A stretch of 64,000 nt of DNA from Typha latifolia (GCA_019914945.1 CM034112.1:8152501-8216500), one strand, 5' to 3'. Positions 46,558 through 59,816 are shown, counted from the first letter of the stretch. Numbers and translations are program-made. The notes: a model not told the origin generated them from the letters alone.

Positions 46558-49039
46558 TGTAATGCCCCCGCCTGGCATGGGCACGTGCACGCCCACACGG
46601 CATGCATGGCTCACGCGATAGGATGGGCGGGGCTCGTCACGCACAGATACTCTCCTTTGCACATACAATCATAACATTATCAACTACTACCTGCTAACAT
46701 GTCCATGTTCACATAATCCAACACCAAATAAAATATACTATCAACCAAATAAACCTGTTAACATGTGAATATTCAAGTCCACAATAATATACACTAAACC
46801 ATTAATTAATCTGGTAGGACTCACATAGGCCACAACAAACCATCAACGTACAACTAAACAACCGATACAAGAGTATACTATAGTCTTACTTGTAATATAT
46901 CAATTATCGTCTATACAATGAAGTACAATATATAAAATAATTGTACAACTCAATATCTCATTAAACTATCTTCTATACCATCTCGCATCTATAGCTCACC
47001 TCATCTTTCAAAAATATCTCATCGGAATATCTCGAGTCGGTATCACGTACTATATTATCTGTGGGGGTTAGAAAAAAAATAAGGAGAGTAATAAGTAAAA
47101 GGTTTAGTGAATAGACCTTACCCTAAATTAGTGATGCTAAACAGAGAGTAAATCATGTACTGGATCATATGAATCAAAAAGCAATATGATGTCATGTATG
47201 AACATGTATATATGTATCCTCAATGACACATATATGAATGAAATCAATTATCATGAATGAGCATATTATATCCTCAACTAAAAATATATCACATGATGAA
47301 ATTACCATATAACATCACCGAATATAACAACATATCATGTATAACAATTATGATCCAATGATACTAGCCACATCAATGATAGTTGTACCCTGTCATACGC
47401 TAAGGGTATATCAATGATAGTTGTATCCTGTCATACGCTAAGAGTACAACCATCAGCCATCACCATACTCTGCCATACGCTAAGAGTATGTCCAGTACCA
47501 GTCCGGACTAGATATTGTTTTAACCATCACATCATATCACATCACATCACATACACATGTACTATTATAATTTCCTATACATGATAAATCATATGCATAT
47601 ATATCCAGTACGACAACAGATCATGCAACTCAGGAATTTAGGTGGTAAATAAGTGAAGAGAAAAATGATGCAATACCGACTCTAACCATGTATCTAACAT
47701 ATGTATACTTTTGCTAATCTATCACATGCATACTCATGATAGAGATCATCCCGACATAAAAACCATAACAGTATAATCATCTCTATATATCACCAATGTA
47801 CTAATATCTCAGATCAGCCTAATCAAATGCATGATAAAATATGCTTGACTGTAATCATCAATAGATAAAGTCATATAATCATACTGGAGGCCAAAACATG
47901 CATGTACACAAGATATAATATATCATAATTTGAGAAAGACGTTTAGAAGATAAGACTACTCATAGTCTGATCAGAAGACACAAACCACGCATCTCTCACG
48001 TCGGTTAGATAACCAAGTGACACTCATCGCTAGCAAGGTCCATGGGGTCTCAAATAAGGGGGTTCGGGATATAAAAATATTCAAGTAATATTAATTAGTC
48101 TTTTATCCAATTAAAATTAGTTCAAGTAGAATATAAAGGTTTATTTGGTTTAAAAACACTTCTTTTACTTTGCACATAACTAGATTCACATTATAGGTAC
48201 GATTCAAATATTATGACATACTATTATTATAAAATCCTAGTGATAATATACGGAGAAAGGTTCGTTTCTTTTTATTTAATATTCTAAATATATAATTATA
48301 AAGTAAAAGCTAAACAATTATAAATGGGATATAAGTATAGATAAGATCTATTTATAATAAATTTATATTTCTTAGTCTATTTTGATTAATTAGAAGTTAT
48401 ATAGTATTTACTTAATTATGCAAAATAATTAATTAATTAATAAGACTAGTATCTTATTCTACACACAATAGTATATAATAAATTGTTAAGATTACTTAAA
48501 TTGCATATATTATGAATATAAGTACATAAATCTAATAGTTATAATTTACAACACTATCTATTAATTTAATAGAAATATAAATACATAGTTACATCAAAAT
48601 AAGTATTATCTATATTTATGCATAATATTTTATAACCTAGTTAATCATTAATCATACTATTTATAATTAATAATCATCATGTTGAAGAATATATATTATT
48701 ATTAAAATAATTAATGTCTAAATAATTTATCTACATTAATTAAGGAAGTAATACCTAATTAAATAAATAAATAACTATAAAATAAAGTAGATAATAAAAT
48801 AATGTCACTAGTGCTGGGCTCGGCCCAGCACTGTGCAAAAAAGAAAGGAGTAGAAACAGAGGAGGAAGAAGAAAAAGAAAGAAGGCAGAAGAAGGAGAAG
48901 AAGAAGAAGAAGAAAGGAGGAGAAGAAGAAGGAGGGAGGAGCTTGCGGACCCGGGCCGGCGGGGAGGGCACCGGCTGATGCTGGCCAGCCAGCAGCCGGC
49001 CTCTCGTCGGCGGCTCGGCTCCGACGAGCCCGAGTTCGG

Positions 49040-49105
<66 letters not shown>

Positions 49106-49466
49106 CAGAGGAGGGAGGAAGAGTCTCTCACCGACGGCGGCGGCTTCGGGAAGGTGGCGGTGGGGTGACATTGGCAACGAGGAGTGCGAAAGAAAGTCGA
49201 GAGAGAGTGGAGTGAGAGAGAGACCGAGAGAGATAGATAGATAGAAAGAGAGAGAGAGAGATGAGGCGGTGGAGGGGGGTTGCGGCAGCGCTGGGGCCCG
49301 CCGTGGCTAGCTGGTCGCAGCCCGTTGGCTGCGGTAGCAGCAGCGGGTGTGTGGCGCCCCCACCACGCAAGCTGCGCATGCAGGTTGCATGGCCACGAGG
49401 CCGGCCACAGTGTGGCCGGTCGCGTCGTGCCCAATTTTTTTTTTTTTTGGGGTTTGGGTTGTTACA
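46558..49466 (-). mobile_element. Family A LTR, 2.91 kb
   Basis: Plus-strand edges are TGTAATGCCCCCGCCTGG and GGGTTTGGGTTGTTACA, collinear with the copies at 5852 and 16757. The flanks (TGCAT / TAATG) do not match, so no target duplication is preserved. Contains a (GA)n run at 49042-49104 and the palindrome GGCCACAGTGTGGCC near 49405. Ser-rich and Arg/Glu-rich readings at 48755-49434 are composition artefacts. Confidence 0.82.
49042..49104. repeat. (GA)n microsatellite
   Basis: About 31 uninterrupted GA dinucleotides in the family A LTR. Confidence 0.95.
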
Positions 49467-49475
49467 TAATGGAAC

Positions 49476-51108
49476 TATTACGATCCGACCACGAGTTAAG
49501 TTTAGTCAAATCGAGTTGAATCAAGTTAGTTAGCTTAATCTTATTATTTTAAATTTTAAATAAAATTGGATAATTCGCATATAGATCTAATCTAGAGATT
49601 TTTACTCCTATATATAAGAGTGGACATTTGTTGATAATTATCATTGAATGAAACTGAGTTTAGCCAAGTTAATACTTTTATCCTTATCTTTTACCATAGT
49701 CATTAGATTGTTTTTATCTTTATAGAAATATATCATAGCCGTAGAAATATTCTGAACTTCTAAACCCGAGTCTTCTTCCTCCATTAGCAGCCACCCTACC
49801 TTACGACTGTCCACCACCACCCTTGGCCGTCCGCCACCCTCCGACGACCACCGCAATGTCAAATATTTATCATCTTGCCCTATTGGACCTTACTACATTA
49901 TTTTATTAATATATTTTCATCCAGAAGTTGGATCCATTAGAATCTTAACTTATAAGGTTACCTCCATATAAATTTTTATAATTTTTTTACGTCCAGATTG
50001 GTCAAAATCTAGTTTGTAAGTATTAGAGCAAGAATCCTCAAACAATAGTTATCATGCGATCCAAGACGAATGAAGAATGAGTGACCGTGGAGGACCAGGA
50101 ACTCATCTTAGTTCCTGTGGGACTTTCTTCGGTGCCCCCTCCATCACTAGCAACTATTGACGATGAGCCACCAACGTCGGCAAAAATATTTTTTAAGAAT
50201 TTTCAACCGAGTCGAAGGAGAACTTGAAGAAGATCCAAACCGCCCTCAAGGACGTAATCCAAGCTTTGATAAAGGCCCTACCGGCTGCCCTCCACTGACC
50301 TGCGTCGCGAAGGCCACCGACCACGATAGAATACAACCACTGGCGGCCATGATTGGCTTCCTCGAGCCGACTACTGCAGTCATTGATTTATCCCTGATCA
50401 TAAATGCAAGTGCTAGCCAACTCTCTTCATGTTCCTAGGCAGACTAAAGGAGAATGAACCCAAATCGGCTGATTGGCATGACAAGCTATACGAGTATAAT
50501 GACGTAAGAGATTAGTCACCTTGAGGACAAAGTGTCAGAAGCATGGTGGATTGTTATGATCCGACCACATGGGTTAAGGCGAGTCAAATCGAGTTGAATC
50601 AAATTGTTAGTTCGCTTTATTTATTATTTTAAGTTTTAAATAAATCAAATAATTCGTATGTGGATCCGATCCGCTAGGGATTTTTACTCCTATAAATAGG
50701 AGTAGACATGTGTTGATAATTGTCAACGAATGAATCTGAATATAGCCATGTTAATATTTTTGTTCTTATCTTTTACCATAGCTGTTCAATTGCCTTTATC
50801 TTTCTAGGAGTTGATCATCGCCGTAGAAACATTTCGATCTTTTAAACCCTAGCCATCTTCCTCCATCAGCAGCCACCGTATCTTACGGCCATCCACCACT
50901 ACCCTTGGCTGTCTGCTACCCTCTAATAATTGCCGCAATGTCGAATATTTAGTATTTTGCCTTATATGACCTTACTTCACTATTTTATTAATATATTTTC
51001 ATCAAAACATCGAATTCTCGAAAACGAAATTCATTAGAATCCTAACTTCTTAAGTTGCCTCTATATAAATTTTCATAATTTTCTTACGTTCAAATCTGGT
51101 TCGTAATA
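49476..51108 (+). mobile_element. Family D mini LTR element (1.63 kb)
   Basis: LTRs at 49476-50019 and 50552-51108 (TATTACGATCCGACC.. / TGTTATGATCCGACC.., ending GTTCGTAATA in the right copy), flanked by GGAAC on both sides (49471-49475 and 51109-51113). PBS-like GTATTAGAGCA follows the left LTR. The 0.53-kb interior begins near ATG 50054 and ends CACCTTGAGGACAAAGTGTC..GGTGGA before the right LTR. Only scraps of gag-like reading are left. It is either a TRIM-like non-autonomous element or a large-deletion derivative. Confidence 0.72.
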
Positions 51109-53058
51109 GGAACACACATTATTATCATATATTACGTGCTAAAACCCATGACCATGCCCAATAATAGAAATTATGATACACGAAATTTTACCAACCAACA
51201 AAATAAAATTAACATGCTCAATTTGCAATAATAATAGTAAGAAAAACGTATGCACATGCATAATATGAATATGATGACGTCATAAGGTAAGTTGTGACAT
51301 TCTCTACACTACTCCTAGATTATATAAGTTTCATTTGCCTAAACTGCTTTCTAGATACTAGCTGCCATTGAATCATCCTCATAGGGTATAGAGTTCACCT
51401 TGATAAGGAAAATAATAAAAGCATAAGCACAATTACCTAATATACCCTACTAACATCCGCAATAGGCTTGGAGAGGTCCATTTAAGAATTCTCCTATATT
51501 TATTAATTTGGTTGAGCAAGTATAGCTATACTGGCACCTAACACGTTATTAAAAGTAATTTAAAATAATTTACCTTGAATTCTCGTTACACTAATTATTG
51601 TCGCCTAAGTAAATCACATGGGCAACACTAAATTAATCTACTTTATTAAATAAAATAATCTACTTAATATAATTTTCCTATAGGAATCTGTATTAATTCT
51701 TTAGCAGGAGCAATTAATACACATATTACTCAAATCATCAACTCATTTCCTAAAATTAATTTAACCAAAGTATACTCGACCGCACGAAATCCCAATTAGA
51801 GTTAGTTCCTATTATGTGTTATTTGTAACGACACTCTCAAGCCACGATCTAATTCATTAAAATTAATTTATAATATAATTAAATAGCAAACACTACTATC
51901 TTCTAAAAATAATTAATTAAGGCTTACGGTTGCCAACACTAAAAAAATAAAATAACTTAAATAATTTAAAGAAATAATTAGAGGGTAATTACTTGGCCAG
52001 CACAAAACCAAAAATAAACCCACCAAAAACTAGACCAAAAGCCTACATTACCCAAAAAGAGCCACTTGGATTGGCCTACTTATAGCCCCACCCATCACAA
52101 ACTTGGGCTAGGCTCCACCCAGCCTAACACAGAACATGGATGGGCCGCACTCAGCCCAACCCATCACACAGGTTGGGCCGCCTAGCTCGACCCTGAACTT
52201 GGGCTGGGCCGTCGCTAGCCTGAAACGGAGACACCCCACCTCTCCCTCCTTCTTCACCTCTATCGAAAGGAGGGAGAAGGGAAGGAAGGGTGGCCGTCGG
52301 TGATCACCTTTGCTCACAACCAGGGCCAATAGGCTGGTCAACATCCCACCGACGGAGGAAGGCACCCACGGTGCCTACCTGGCCGGTGGGGAAGACAACG
52401 ACCACTTACCAATGGCAAAAACCCAATTGGTGGGAGGAGGGGGAGGGGGTGGGGGAGTTGTCAGCGAACTCAATCGCTGACAACCCAGCTGACCCCACCG
52501 ACACACTCCCCTTGACAAATAGAAGCTAGCCGAGAGGACGCCCTAGAGATGGTCGACGGCGAGAATCCACCTCACCTCGGTTGCTGACTAAGGCAAGGGG
52601 CCGCCTGGCGGCTCCAGCCATGAAGGCACCAAAAGAAACCACCGAGGGCATCCACGCGAGGAAAGGAAGCTCACCGGACTAGCGTGGCAAGGGATGAGAT
52701 CGCCAACTAGCCAAATCACACGAGATCAAGAGGAGGGCACACTAGAGGAAAGTCTCAAAATTAATTAACTAATTGCAAACAAACTCACTAGAGAATGAGG
52801 GAGCTTTGACGTTTTGATCCATGGGGTTGGCAGTTCCGGCAGCGCTCCGACGCAACGGGAAGAAGAAAGAGGGAGAGTGAGCTGTGGGTGGGGAAAATGA
52901 AAGAAAGAAAAGAAAAGAAAAGGAGAGGTAGAGAAGAAGAAAAGAGACAGGGGAAAAGAGGAAAGTGGCGTATGTGCTCCGTACGTGCGCGCCCTTAAGC
53001 TCTCTGCACGTGCTAGGCACATGTGTGCCCAAATTTATTTATTTTTTTGAATGTTACA
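51109..53058 (-). mobile_element. Family E LTR, copy 1
   Basis: On the minus strand it starts TGTAACATTCAAAAAAATAA. Order of blocks: short GC-rich leader with CACGTGC words, CT-rich stretch, GC-rich segment with GGGCTGGG..GCCCA words, then AT-rich part ending next to the family D LTR. Copies are at 55507-57592, 58051-58508 (partial) and 62656-64000 (partial). I call it an LTR from its TGTAACA-type start and general make-up, but no interior is attached. Confidence 0.5.
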
Positions 53059-54392
53059 GTAATTCTTAGTCATTGAACACTTATATGTTTATGAATGCCA
53101 CCAACAATTTCCAAAAGTGATGTAATAGTATTTTTTGAAAAAGTCAAATTAATTCACACAAGGTAATTTACAATTATTTTACATATTACATAAATATTTA
53201 AGAGAGAGCAAACATTTATTATTGTGTGCGTCTTCTGGAGACAAAAAATAAAGTGATGATAGGCCCTCTGATTAGATCCCAATTTCGCTAAAGAGAATTT
53301 GAATGTGAACAAAATCTAAATATAAAAATATAGTTTAAACTTAGACTCAACTACAGCATGAGAATATTCATAGACCACTTACCCACTACTACTGTTATCC
53401 ATATATGTTCATTGATTGACTTTAAGAAAGACTCTCGTTCTAGCTTTCAAATAATGATAGTTAGAACCGTCTATAAGAGGAGGTCTAACAGTAAATTAGC
53501 ATTTCTTAGGTAAATCCATATCTCATAGTTGACTAACATTCCTTAGTTTTAAGTAAGATTAGTATGATGAGAAAAATAATGTAAATCATCTCGAAGCGAG
53601 ATCCCTTATTGATTATATAAGTTTAAGAGGTGGCGACCGATAAGGATTGAGCTAGTGACTGCTCTTCCGATGATCACGTGAGTTCAAAATCAACACACCT
53701 CGTCATTAAATACTTTTCTCATCCTTTTTAATTTAAAATTTTCAACTAACTTGTACAAAAATCACTTTATATTGTGTTGCATTTCTGTTCCTATTATAAT
53801 CATGTTAAAATATAAAATATAAAATCAATGTTATATAACAAGCTAAGTTAAAATTTTATAGTAATTAATGAGTTAATATGATATGGAAGCTGAGGTATTA
53901 AATTTGAGTCTCCCTACACCCCGATTCTTATTTAAAATATAAGGAAATTTGTATATAACACCCTATTTTATAATATAATTATAGTTTACATCTTATATTT
54001 TTATTAATTATAAATTAAACTCTATGATTTAGTGAATATGTGCAAAAAATATCTTATGCTAAATTTAAATTAATTGTGAAAATATTTAATTAAGTACAGA
54101 TATTATTTTTAAATAACTTAAATATCTTTAGTATAACTTGGTTTAGAGTATTTTCATTATTTTTTAGTATAGTTAATTTAATTAAAAGATTTAATTAAGT
54201 TTAACTAACGATATAGTGTTTTGTGTACATATTTGCTAAATTAGAAGGCTCAATTAAATAGTAAAAATATAGGAGTTTATGTGCAAATTTTCGTAAAATA
54301 TAAAACCCTTTTAACCCATTTAAATAGTCCACTCTTTGGGCGTATGCATCAACATTTAAATATCCGTTAGTAGATTATTTTGGGTGGTCCTT
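53059..54392. other. Flank of repeat unit 1, upstream of the 7SL locus
   Basis: AT-rich. From about 53905 (CCCTACACC..GATTCTTATTTA) it matches 60491 onward, right up to the USE of each 7SL locus. No genes seen. Confidence 0.6.
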
Positions 54393-54435
54393 AGTCCCAC
54401 ATCGTCTAGTTTTTCTATCTTATTGGCTTTATATA
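54393..54435 (+). promoter_or_regulatory. USE and TATA of 7SL RNA gene
   Basis: AGTCCCACATCG (54393-54404) is a perfect plant upstream sequence element; TTTATATA (54428-54435) follows after 23 bases. In plants that spacing is typical of Pol III-transcribed small RNA genes. Confidence 0.85.
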
Positions 54436-54457
54436 GCACCTCTACACTTCGCCGATC

Positions 54458-54764
54458 GCCGAGCTTAGTAATGTGAGCTTCTAACCCATGTGGGGGCTTC
54501 AAGCGGCGCAGATGATCTGCCTCACGCGGTGAGTCGGGTCTGGGTTCGCTCTTTAGCTGGCTTGCCCGTTCCACGGTGTCGAGTTTAGGTCACGTGACTT
54601 TTGGCGAAGGCTGAGGCCACATGTCCCCTAAAGAGGAGGGCACAGCGTGAGGCTGGCTTCACAGAGCAGCGATCACCTCCCGCTCACAACAGAGGAAGGA
54701 TAACGGGCCCATGCGACCCAGGCCGAATATGGTTCTAAGAGTGGACTTCGATCAGACCGCCCCC
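54458..54764 (+). ncRNA. 7SL (SRP) RNA gene, probable
   Basis: About 307 nt, the usual size of plant 7SL RNA, the scaffold of the signal recognition particle. It begins GCCGAGC, 30 bases after the first T of the TATA box, and ends in CCCC before T6. The 5' end (GCCGAGC..GTAA..CTAACCCATGTGGGGG) suits the Alu domain. GGTCTGGGTTCGC at 54537 can pair with GCGACCCAGGCC at 54713 and GGCG..TGATC with GATCA..CGCC near the 3' end, giving the long rod (helix 5) expected. It is not clearly U3, U6, RNase MRP or RNase P RNA. A T-for-C or similar change here and there cannot be judged without alignment, so it could be a pseudogene. It lies inside a repeated segment; a shortened copy is at 61072-61200. Confidence 0.7.
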
Positions 54765-54770
54765 TTTTTT
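54765..54770 (+). terminator. Pol III terminator
   Basis: T6 run directly after the RNA body. Confidence 0.7.
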
Positions 54771-54923
54771 ATGGTTCTACATTTACTGAAAAATCAAAAA
54801 TAACTATTTTCCAATCCTGTTCTTTTACTCCAGTTTGATGCAATAAACTTGCATCATTAATACTTAGATACTTATTTTGTTCAGAATAAAAGACGGCATC
54901 CGCAACCTATTAGATTCGTAACA

Positions 54924-55506
54924 TCACCTTGAGGACAAGGTGTCGGAAGCGTGGTGGATTATTACGATCCGACCACATGAGTTAAGTCGAGTCAAATCAA
55001 ATCGAGTCAAGTTAGTTAGTTAGTTAGTTAGTTTTATTTATTATTTTGAATTTTAAATAAATTAGATAATTTGCATATGGATCCTATACGCTAGGGATTT
55101 TTACTCTTATAGATAAGAGTGGACATGTGTTGATAATTATCAATAAATGAATCTGAGTTTAACCATACTAATATTTTTGTTCTTAATCTTTTATCGTAGT
55201 CGTTAGATCGCCTTTATCTTTCTAGGAGTTGATCATAGCCATATAAATATTTCGATCTTCTAAACTCTAGCCATCTTCCTCTACCAGCAGCCACCATATT
55301 TTATGGCCGTCTAGCATCACCCTTGGCCATCCGCCACCCTCTAATGGCCGCCGCAACGTCGAATATTTACTGTTTTGCCCTATATGATCTTGTTCCACTA
55401 TTTTATTAATATCTTTTCATCCAAACTTCGAATTCAACCTTATCTTTTGAAGCTGCCTCTATATATATTTTCATAATTTTCTTACATTTAGATCTGGTTC
55501 GTAATA
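54924..55506 (+). mobile_element. Family D LTR (copy 3) with a scrap of interior
   Basis: CACCTTGAGGACAAGGTGTC..GTGGTGGAT (interior end, as at 50517-50551) then the LTR TATTACGATCCGACC..GGTTCGTAATA (54960-55506). The adjoining GTAAC corresponds to GGAAC next to the other copies. Confidence 0.75.
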
Positions 55507-57592
55507 GTAACAAACATTATTATCATATATTACGTGGTAACTCCCATGATCATATCTAATAATAGAAATTATGATATGCGAAATCTTACCGACAAACAAA
55601 ATAAAATTAACATACACAACGTGCAATAATAATATTAAGAAAAACATATGCACATGCATGATATGAATGTGATGATGCCATAAGGTAAGTTATGCCATTC
55701 TTTATACTACTCCTAGATTATATAAGTTTCACTTGCCTAAATTGCTTTCTTGATACTAGCTACCACTGAATCATCCTCATAGGGTATAAAGTCCATCTCA
55801 ATAAGAAAAATAATAAACACATAAGCACAATTACCTAATACAATTAAGTAAATACCCTACAAACATCCGCTATAGGTTTGGAGAGGTCCATTTAAGAAAT
55901 CTCATATATTTATTAATTAGGTTGAGCTAGTATAGCTGTATTGGCGCGTAACTCATTATTAAAAGTAATTTAAAATAATTTATCTTGAATTCTCGTTACA
56001 CTAATTATTGTCGCTCAGGTAAATCACATAGGCAATATTGAATTAATTTGCTTCGTTAAATAAGATAATATGCTTAATATAATTTTTCTATAGGAATTTG
56101 TATTAATTCTCTAACAGGAGCAATAAATACAGATCATCAACTCATTTCCTAAAATTAATTTAACCAAAGTATACTCGATCGCGTGAAATCCCAATTAGAG
56201 TTAATTCCTATTATGTTATTTGTAACGGTACTCTCAAGCCACAGTCTAATTAATTAAAATTAATTTATAAAATAATTAATATAGCAAACACTATTATCTG
56301 CTAAAAATAATTAATTAAGGCTCACGCTTGTCAACACTAAAAATAAATAAAATGACTTAATTAATTTAAAAAATAATTAGAGGGTAATTACTTGGCCAGC
56401 ACAAAACCAAAAATAAACCCACAAAAAAATTGGGCCAAAATCTTACATTACCCCCAAAAAAGCCACTTAGGTTGGGCTACAAGCAGGTAAACCCACCACA
56501 AACTTGGGCTGGGCTGCACTTAGCCTAATCCAGAACATGAATGGGCCACACCTAGCCTAATCCAGAACATGAATGGGCCACACCCAACCCACCCAGTCAC
56601 ACGGGCTAGGTCACACCCAGCCCACCATAAACTTGGGCTGGGCTGCACCTAGCCTAATTTAGAACATGAATGGGCCACACCCAGCTCACCCAGTCACACG
56701 GGCTAGGTCACACCCAGCTCGACCACGAACTCGGATTGGGGTGCAGCCACCTTGAAATAGAGACACCCCACCCCTCCCTCCTTCCTCATCTCGACCGAAA
56801 GGAGGGAGGAGGGAAGGAAGGGTGGCTATCAGTGGTCACCATCGCCAAAGGTCAATAGGCCAGTCGGCGTCCCACCGACGGAGGAAGGCACCCATGTTGC
56901 CTACCTGGCCAGTGGGGAAGACAGCGATCACCCACCGATGACAAGAACCAAATAGATGGAGGTGGGGGGGGCTACCGGGAAACTCAATCGTTGACAACTC
57001 AGCTAACCCCACCAACATGCTCCCCTCGATAAGTAGAAGCTAGATAAGGGGAACCCCAGTTGCCAGAGGTGGTTGGCGGTGAGAATCCACCTCATCTCGG
57101 TTACCGACTAAGGTGAGGGGCCACCCGGCGGCTCCGGTCACGAGGGCACCAAAGGAAGCCACCAAGGGCATCCACACGAGGAGAGGAAGCTCACAGGATT
57201 GGTGCGACAAGGAATGAGGCCGCAAGCTAGCCAGATCATAGCGAGACCAAGAGGAGGGCACACTAGAGGAAAGACTCAAAATTAATTAACTAATTGTAAA
57301 TCAGACTCACCTGGACAATGAGGGAGCTCTGGCACTTTGATTCATGGGGGTGGCACTTCCAGTGGTGCTCCGACACGACGCGAAGAAGAAAAAGGGAGAG
57401 TGAGCTGTGGGTGGGGAGAAGGAAAGAAAGAAAAAAAGAAGAAAATGAGAGCGAAAGAAGAAGAAAAGAGATACGGGGAAGAGAGAAAAGGGGTGCATGT
57501 CCCGCACATGTGCACCTTTAAGCTCTACGCACATGCCAAGCACGTGCCAGGCACATGTGCACCCAAATTTATTTATTTATTTGGATGTTTCA
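55507..57592 (-). mobile_element. Family E LTR, copy 2
   Basis: Collinear with 51109-53058, starting on the minus strand TGAAACATCC. It carries extra tandem repeats at 56500-56725. Minus readings at 57040-57543 are LTR-derived. Confidence 0.5.
56500..56725. repeat. Nested tandem repeats in family E LTR copy 2
   Basis: A 32-bp unit TAGCCTAATCCAGAACATGA.. occurs twice (56521, 56553), inside a larger unit of about 95-130 bases starting AAACTTGGGCTGGGCTGCAC that is itself duplicated (56500 and 56629). Confidence 0.8.
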
Positions 57593-58508
57593 GTAATTCT
57601 TAGTCACTGAACACTTATATGCTAATGAATTTTATAATTAATTTACTTAGTTCCTAATTTATATTGGTGTAGGTCATACTTAATTTATATAATTTGTAGC
57701 TTGTGTAGTTAGTTAACATTTATTGCCACCAACAATTTCCAAAAGTGATGTAATAGTATATTTTTTAAAAATGTCAAATTAATTCACACAAGGTAATTAA
57801 CAATTATTTACTGTTTTGCCACTATATCTTATCGCCGTCCAGCACCACCCTTGGCTATCCGCCACCCTCCAACGACCATTGCAACGTCAAATATTTACTG
57901 TTTTTCCATATATGACCTTGCATAACTATTTTATTAATATCTTTTTATGTAGAAGTTGGATTCTTATGAAACTAGATCTATTAGTAACTTTCAAGGCTAC
58001 CTCCATATAAATTTTCATAATTTTTTTACGTCCAGATCTGATTCATAATAGGAACAAACATTATTGTCACATATTACGTGCTAACACGTATAATCATGCC
58101 CAATAATAGAAATTATGATATACGAACTTTTACAGACCAATAAAATAAAATTAGCATACACGACGTGCAATAATAATAGTAAAAAAATATATGCTAATAC
58201 ATAATATGAATGTGATGATGCCATAAGGTAAGTTATGACATTCTTTACACTATTCCTAGATTATAGAAGTTTCATTTGCCTAATCTGCTTTCTTAATACT
58301 AGCTACCACTGAATCTTCCTCATAGGGTACAAAGTCTATCTCGATAAGAAAAAAAGAAAAATATAAGCACAATCATCTAATACTGATTAATTAAATACCC
58401 TACAAACATCCGCTATAGGCTTGGAGAGATCCATTTAAGAATTCTCCTATATTTATTAATTAGGTTGAGCTAGCATAGCTGTACTAGCGCCTAGCATAGC
58501 TGTACTAG
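57593..58508. mobile_element. Truncated repeat unit: flank, partial family D LTR, partial family E LTR
   Basis: 57593-57816 matches the flank after copy 1 (GCCACCAACAATTTCCAAAA..). From about 57817 the 3' part of a family D LTR follows, ending ATTCATAATA at 58050, then the start of family E LTR sequence to 58490. The tandem 18-mer CTAGCATAGCTGTACTAG lies at the break with the family C element. Confidence 0.7.
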
Positions 58509-59816
58509 GGCTATAGTTTGCCCTTTGGCATACTTCACAAGCCTTGACATAGACCTGTACATCCTTCTTCATCCCAGCCCATATGCAACTCTGACTCAAC
58601 CTTTTGTAGGTGCGTAACAACCCTTCATGTCCAGCCATAGGAGAGTCATGGAAGTGGCGCATTAACTCCAGGCGCAATTGACGGTCAGTTGGAACAATGA
58701 TCTTACTCTTGTCTATCAAGAGTTGTCCCTCATCAACACCCCTTATTTATAGTCGGGATCTGCAGCAAGGTCGTCCATCATCTTTTTGGTATCCGGATCA
58801 TTCTTGTAGGCCTCCCTTAGCTGCTAGAAAAAAAATGAAAAATTGGTGCTAAAATGGCTGCCAACTCGGCTGGGTTCAGGCATTTGGATAAGGCGTCGGC
58901 GGCGCTATTTTCAGTCCCTCTTTTGTACACGATCTTGTAGTCATATCCGAGTAGCTTAGACACCCACCTTTGTTGGGCTGGTGTGTAAATGTGCTGCCCA
59001 AGAAAATATGGTAAACTCCTTTGATCCGTGCGGATCGTGAAGTGTTGCCCGATGAGATAAAGCCTCAATTTGGTGATAGCATGGATGATGGCGAGCATCT
59101 CTCTTTCATAGGTAGATAGCAGTTGTGAATGCTCGGAAAGAGTCTTGCTCATGTAGGCTACAGGTCTTTCCTCTTGCATTAAAACCGCCCCACATCGACT
59201 CCGAATGCATCGCACTAAATGGTGAACGGTTTGGTAAAATCTGCTAAGGCAAGGACCGGGGTTGAGACCATTGACTTCTTCAAGGCTTCAAGTGCTTCCC
59301 TGGCTTTGTCCGTCTATGAGAATGCACCCTTTCATAGCAAGGTCGTGAGGGGAGCTGCCACCTTGCCGTAGTTCGCTACAAACCGATGATAGTAGCCGGT
59401 TAAACCAAGAAAACCACGCAGCTCCTTGGTAGTTTTTTGCAGTGGCCAATCCACCATTCTTTGGATCTTCTTAGGATCTGCTTCCACGCCATCTTTTGAT
59501 ATGATGTGACCCAGGTAATCGACCCTTTTCTGCCCCCATAAACACTTGGAGTCCTTTGCCTTTAGCTCGTGCTGCCGAAGTAGTCCAAGAACCGTCCGAA
59601 GATGCTCCAAATGTTCCTCCCATGTGCGGCTGTATACCAATATATCATCAAAGAATGTTAGCATATATTGCCTTAAGTGAGGCCTAAAAATATCATTCAT
59701 CAAACTTTGGAAAGTGGCTGGGGCATTGATAAGACCTAAAGGCATGACTAGGAACTCATAGTGTCCATCATCATGGTAGCCATAGTAGTCCGAGGAAAGT
59801 TGGCTTTGATACTAGT
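58509..59816 (-). pseudogene. Pol remnant of family C (Reina-like) Ty3 element: RT, RNase H, integrase start
   Basis: Read on the minus strand: RT with HYEFLVMPLGLINAPATFQS, FFDDILVYSRTWEEHLEHL, GHIISKDGVEADPKK and ELRGFLGLTGYYHRFVANYG; RNase H with VAYMSKTLSEHSQLLSTYER, FTIRTDQRSLPYFL and GTENSAADALSK; integrase H2C2 domain with HFHDSPMAGHEGLLRTYKRL and C..C in ACEVCQRA. Stops and frame changes lie between RT and RNase H. Most of gag, protease and the RT N-terminus are missing: the sequence runs from PBS and ATGGCTACCATG directly to the RT palm at about 59780. The integrase core and 3' LTR are lost on the left. Confidence 0.85.

Noticed and set aside
48755..49434. Ser/Leu-rich 208-aa and Arg/Glu-rich readings
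   Set aside because: Products of the (GA)n and GAA tracts in the family A LTR.
53630..53700. tRNA-like wording near GATCACGTGAGTTCAAAATC
   Set aside because: No cloverleaf can be formed and the A-box is missing.
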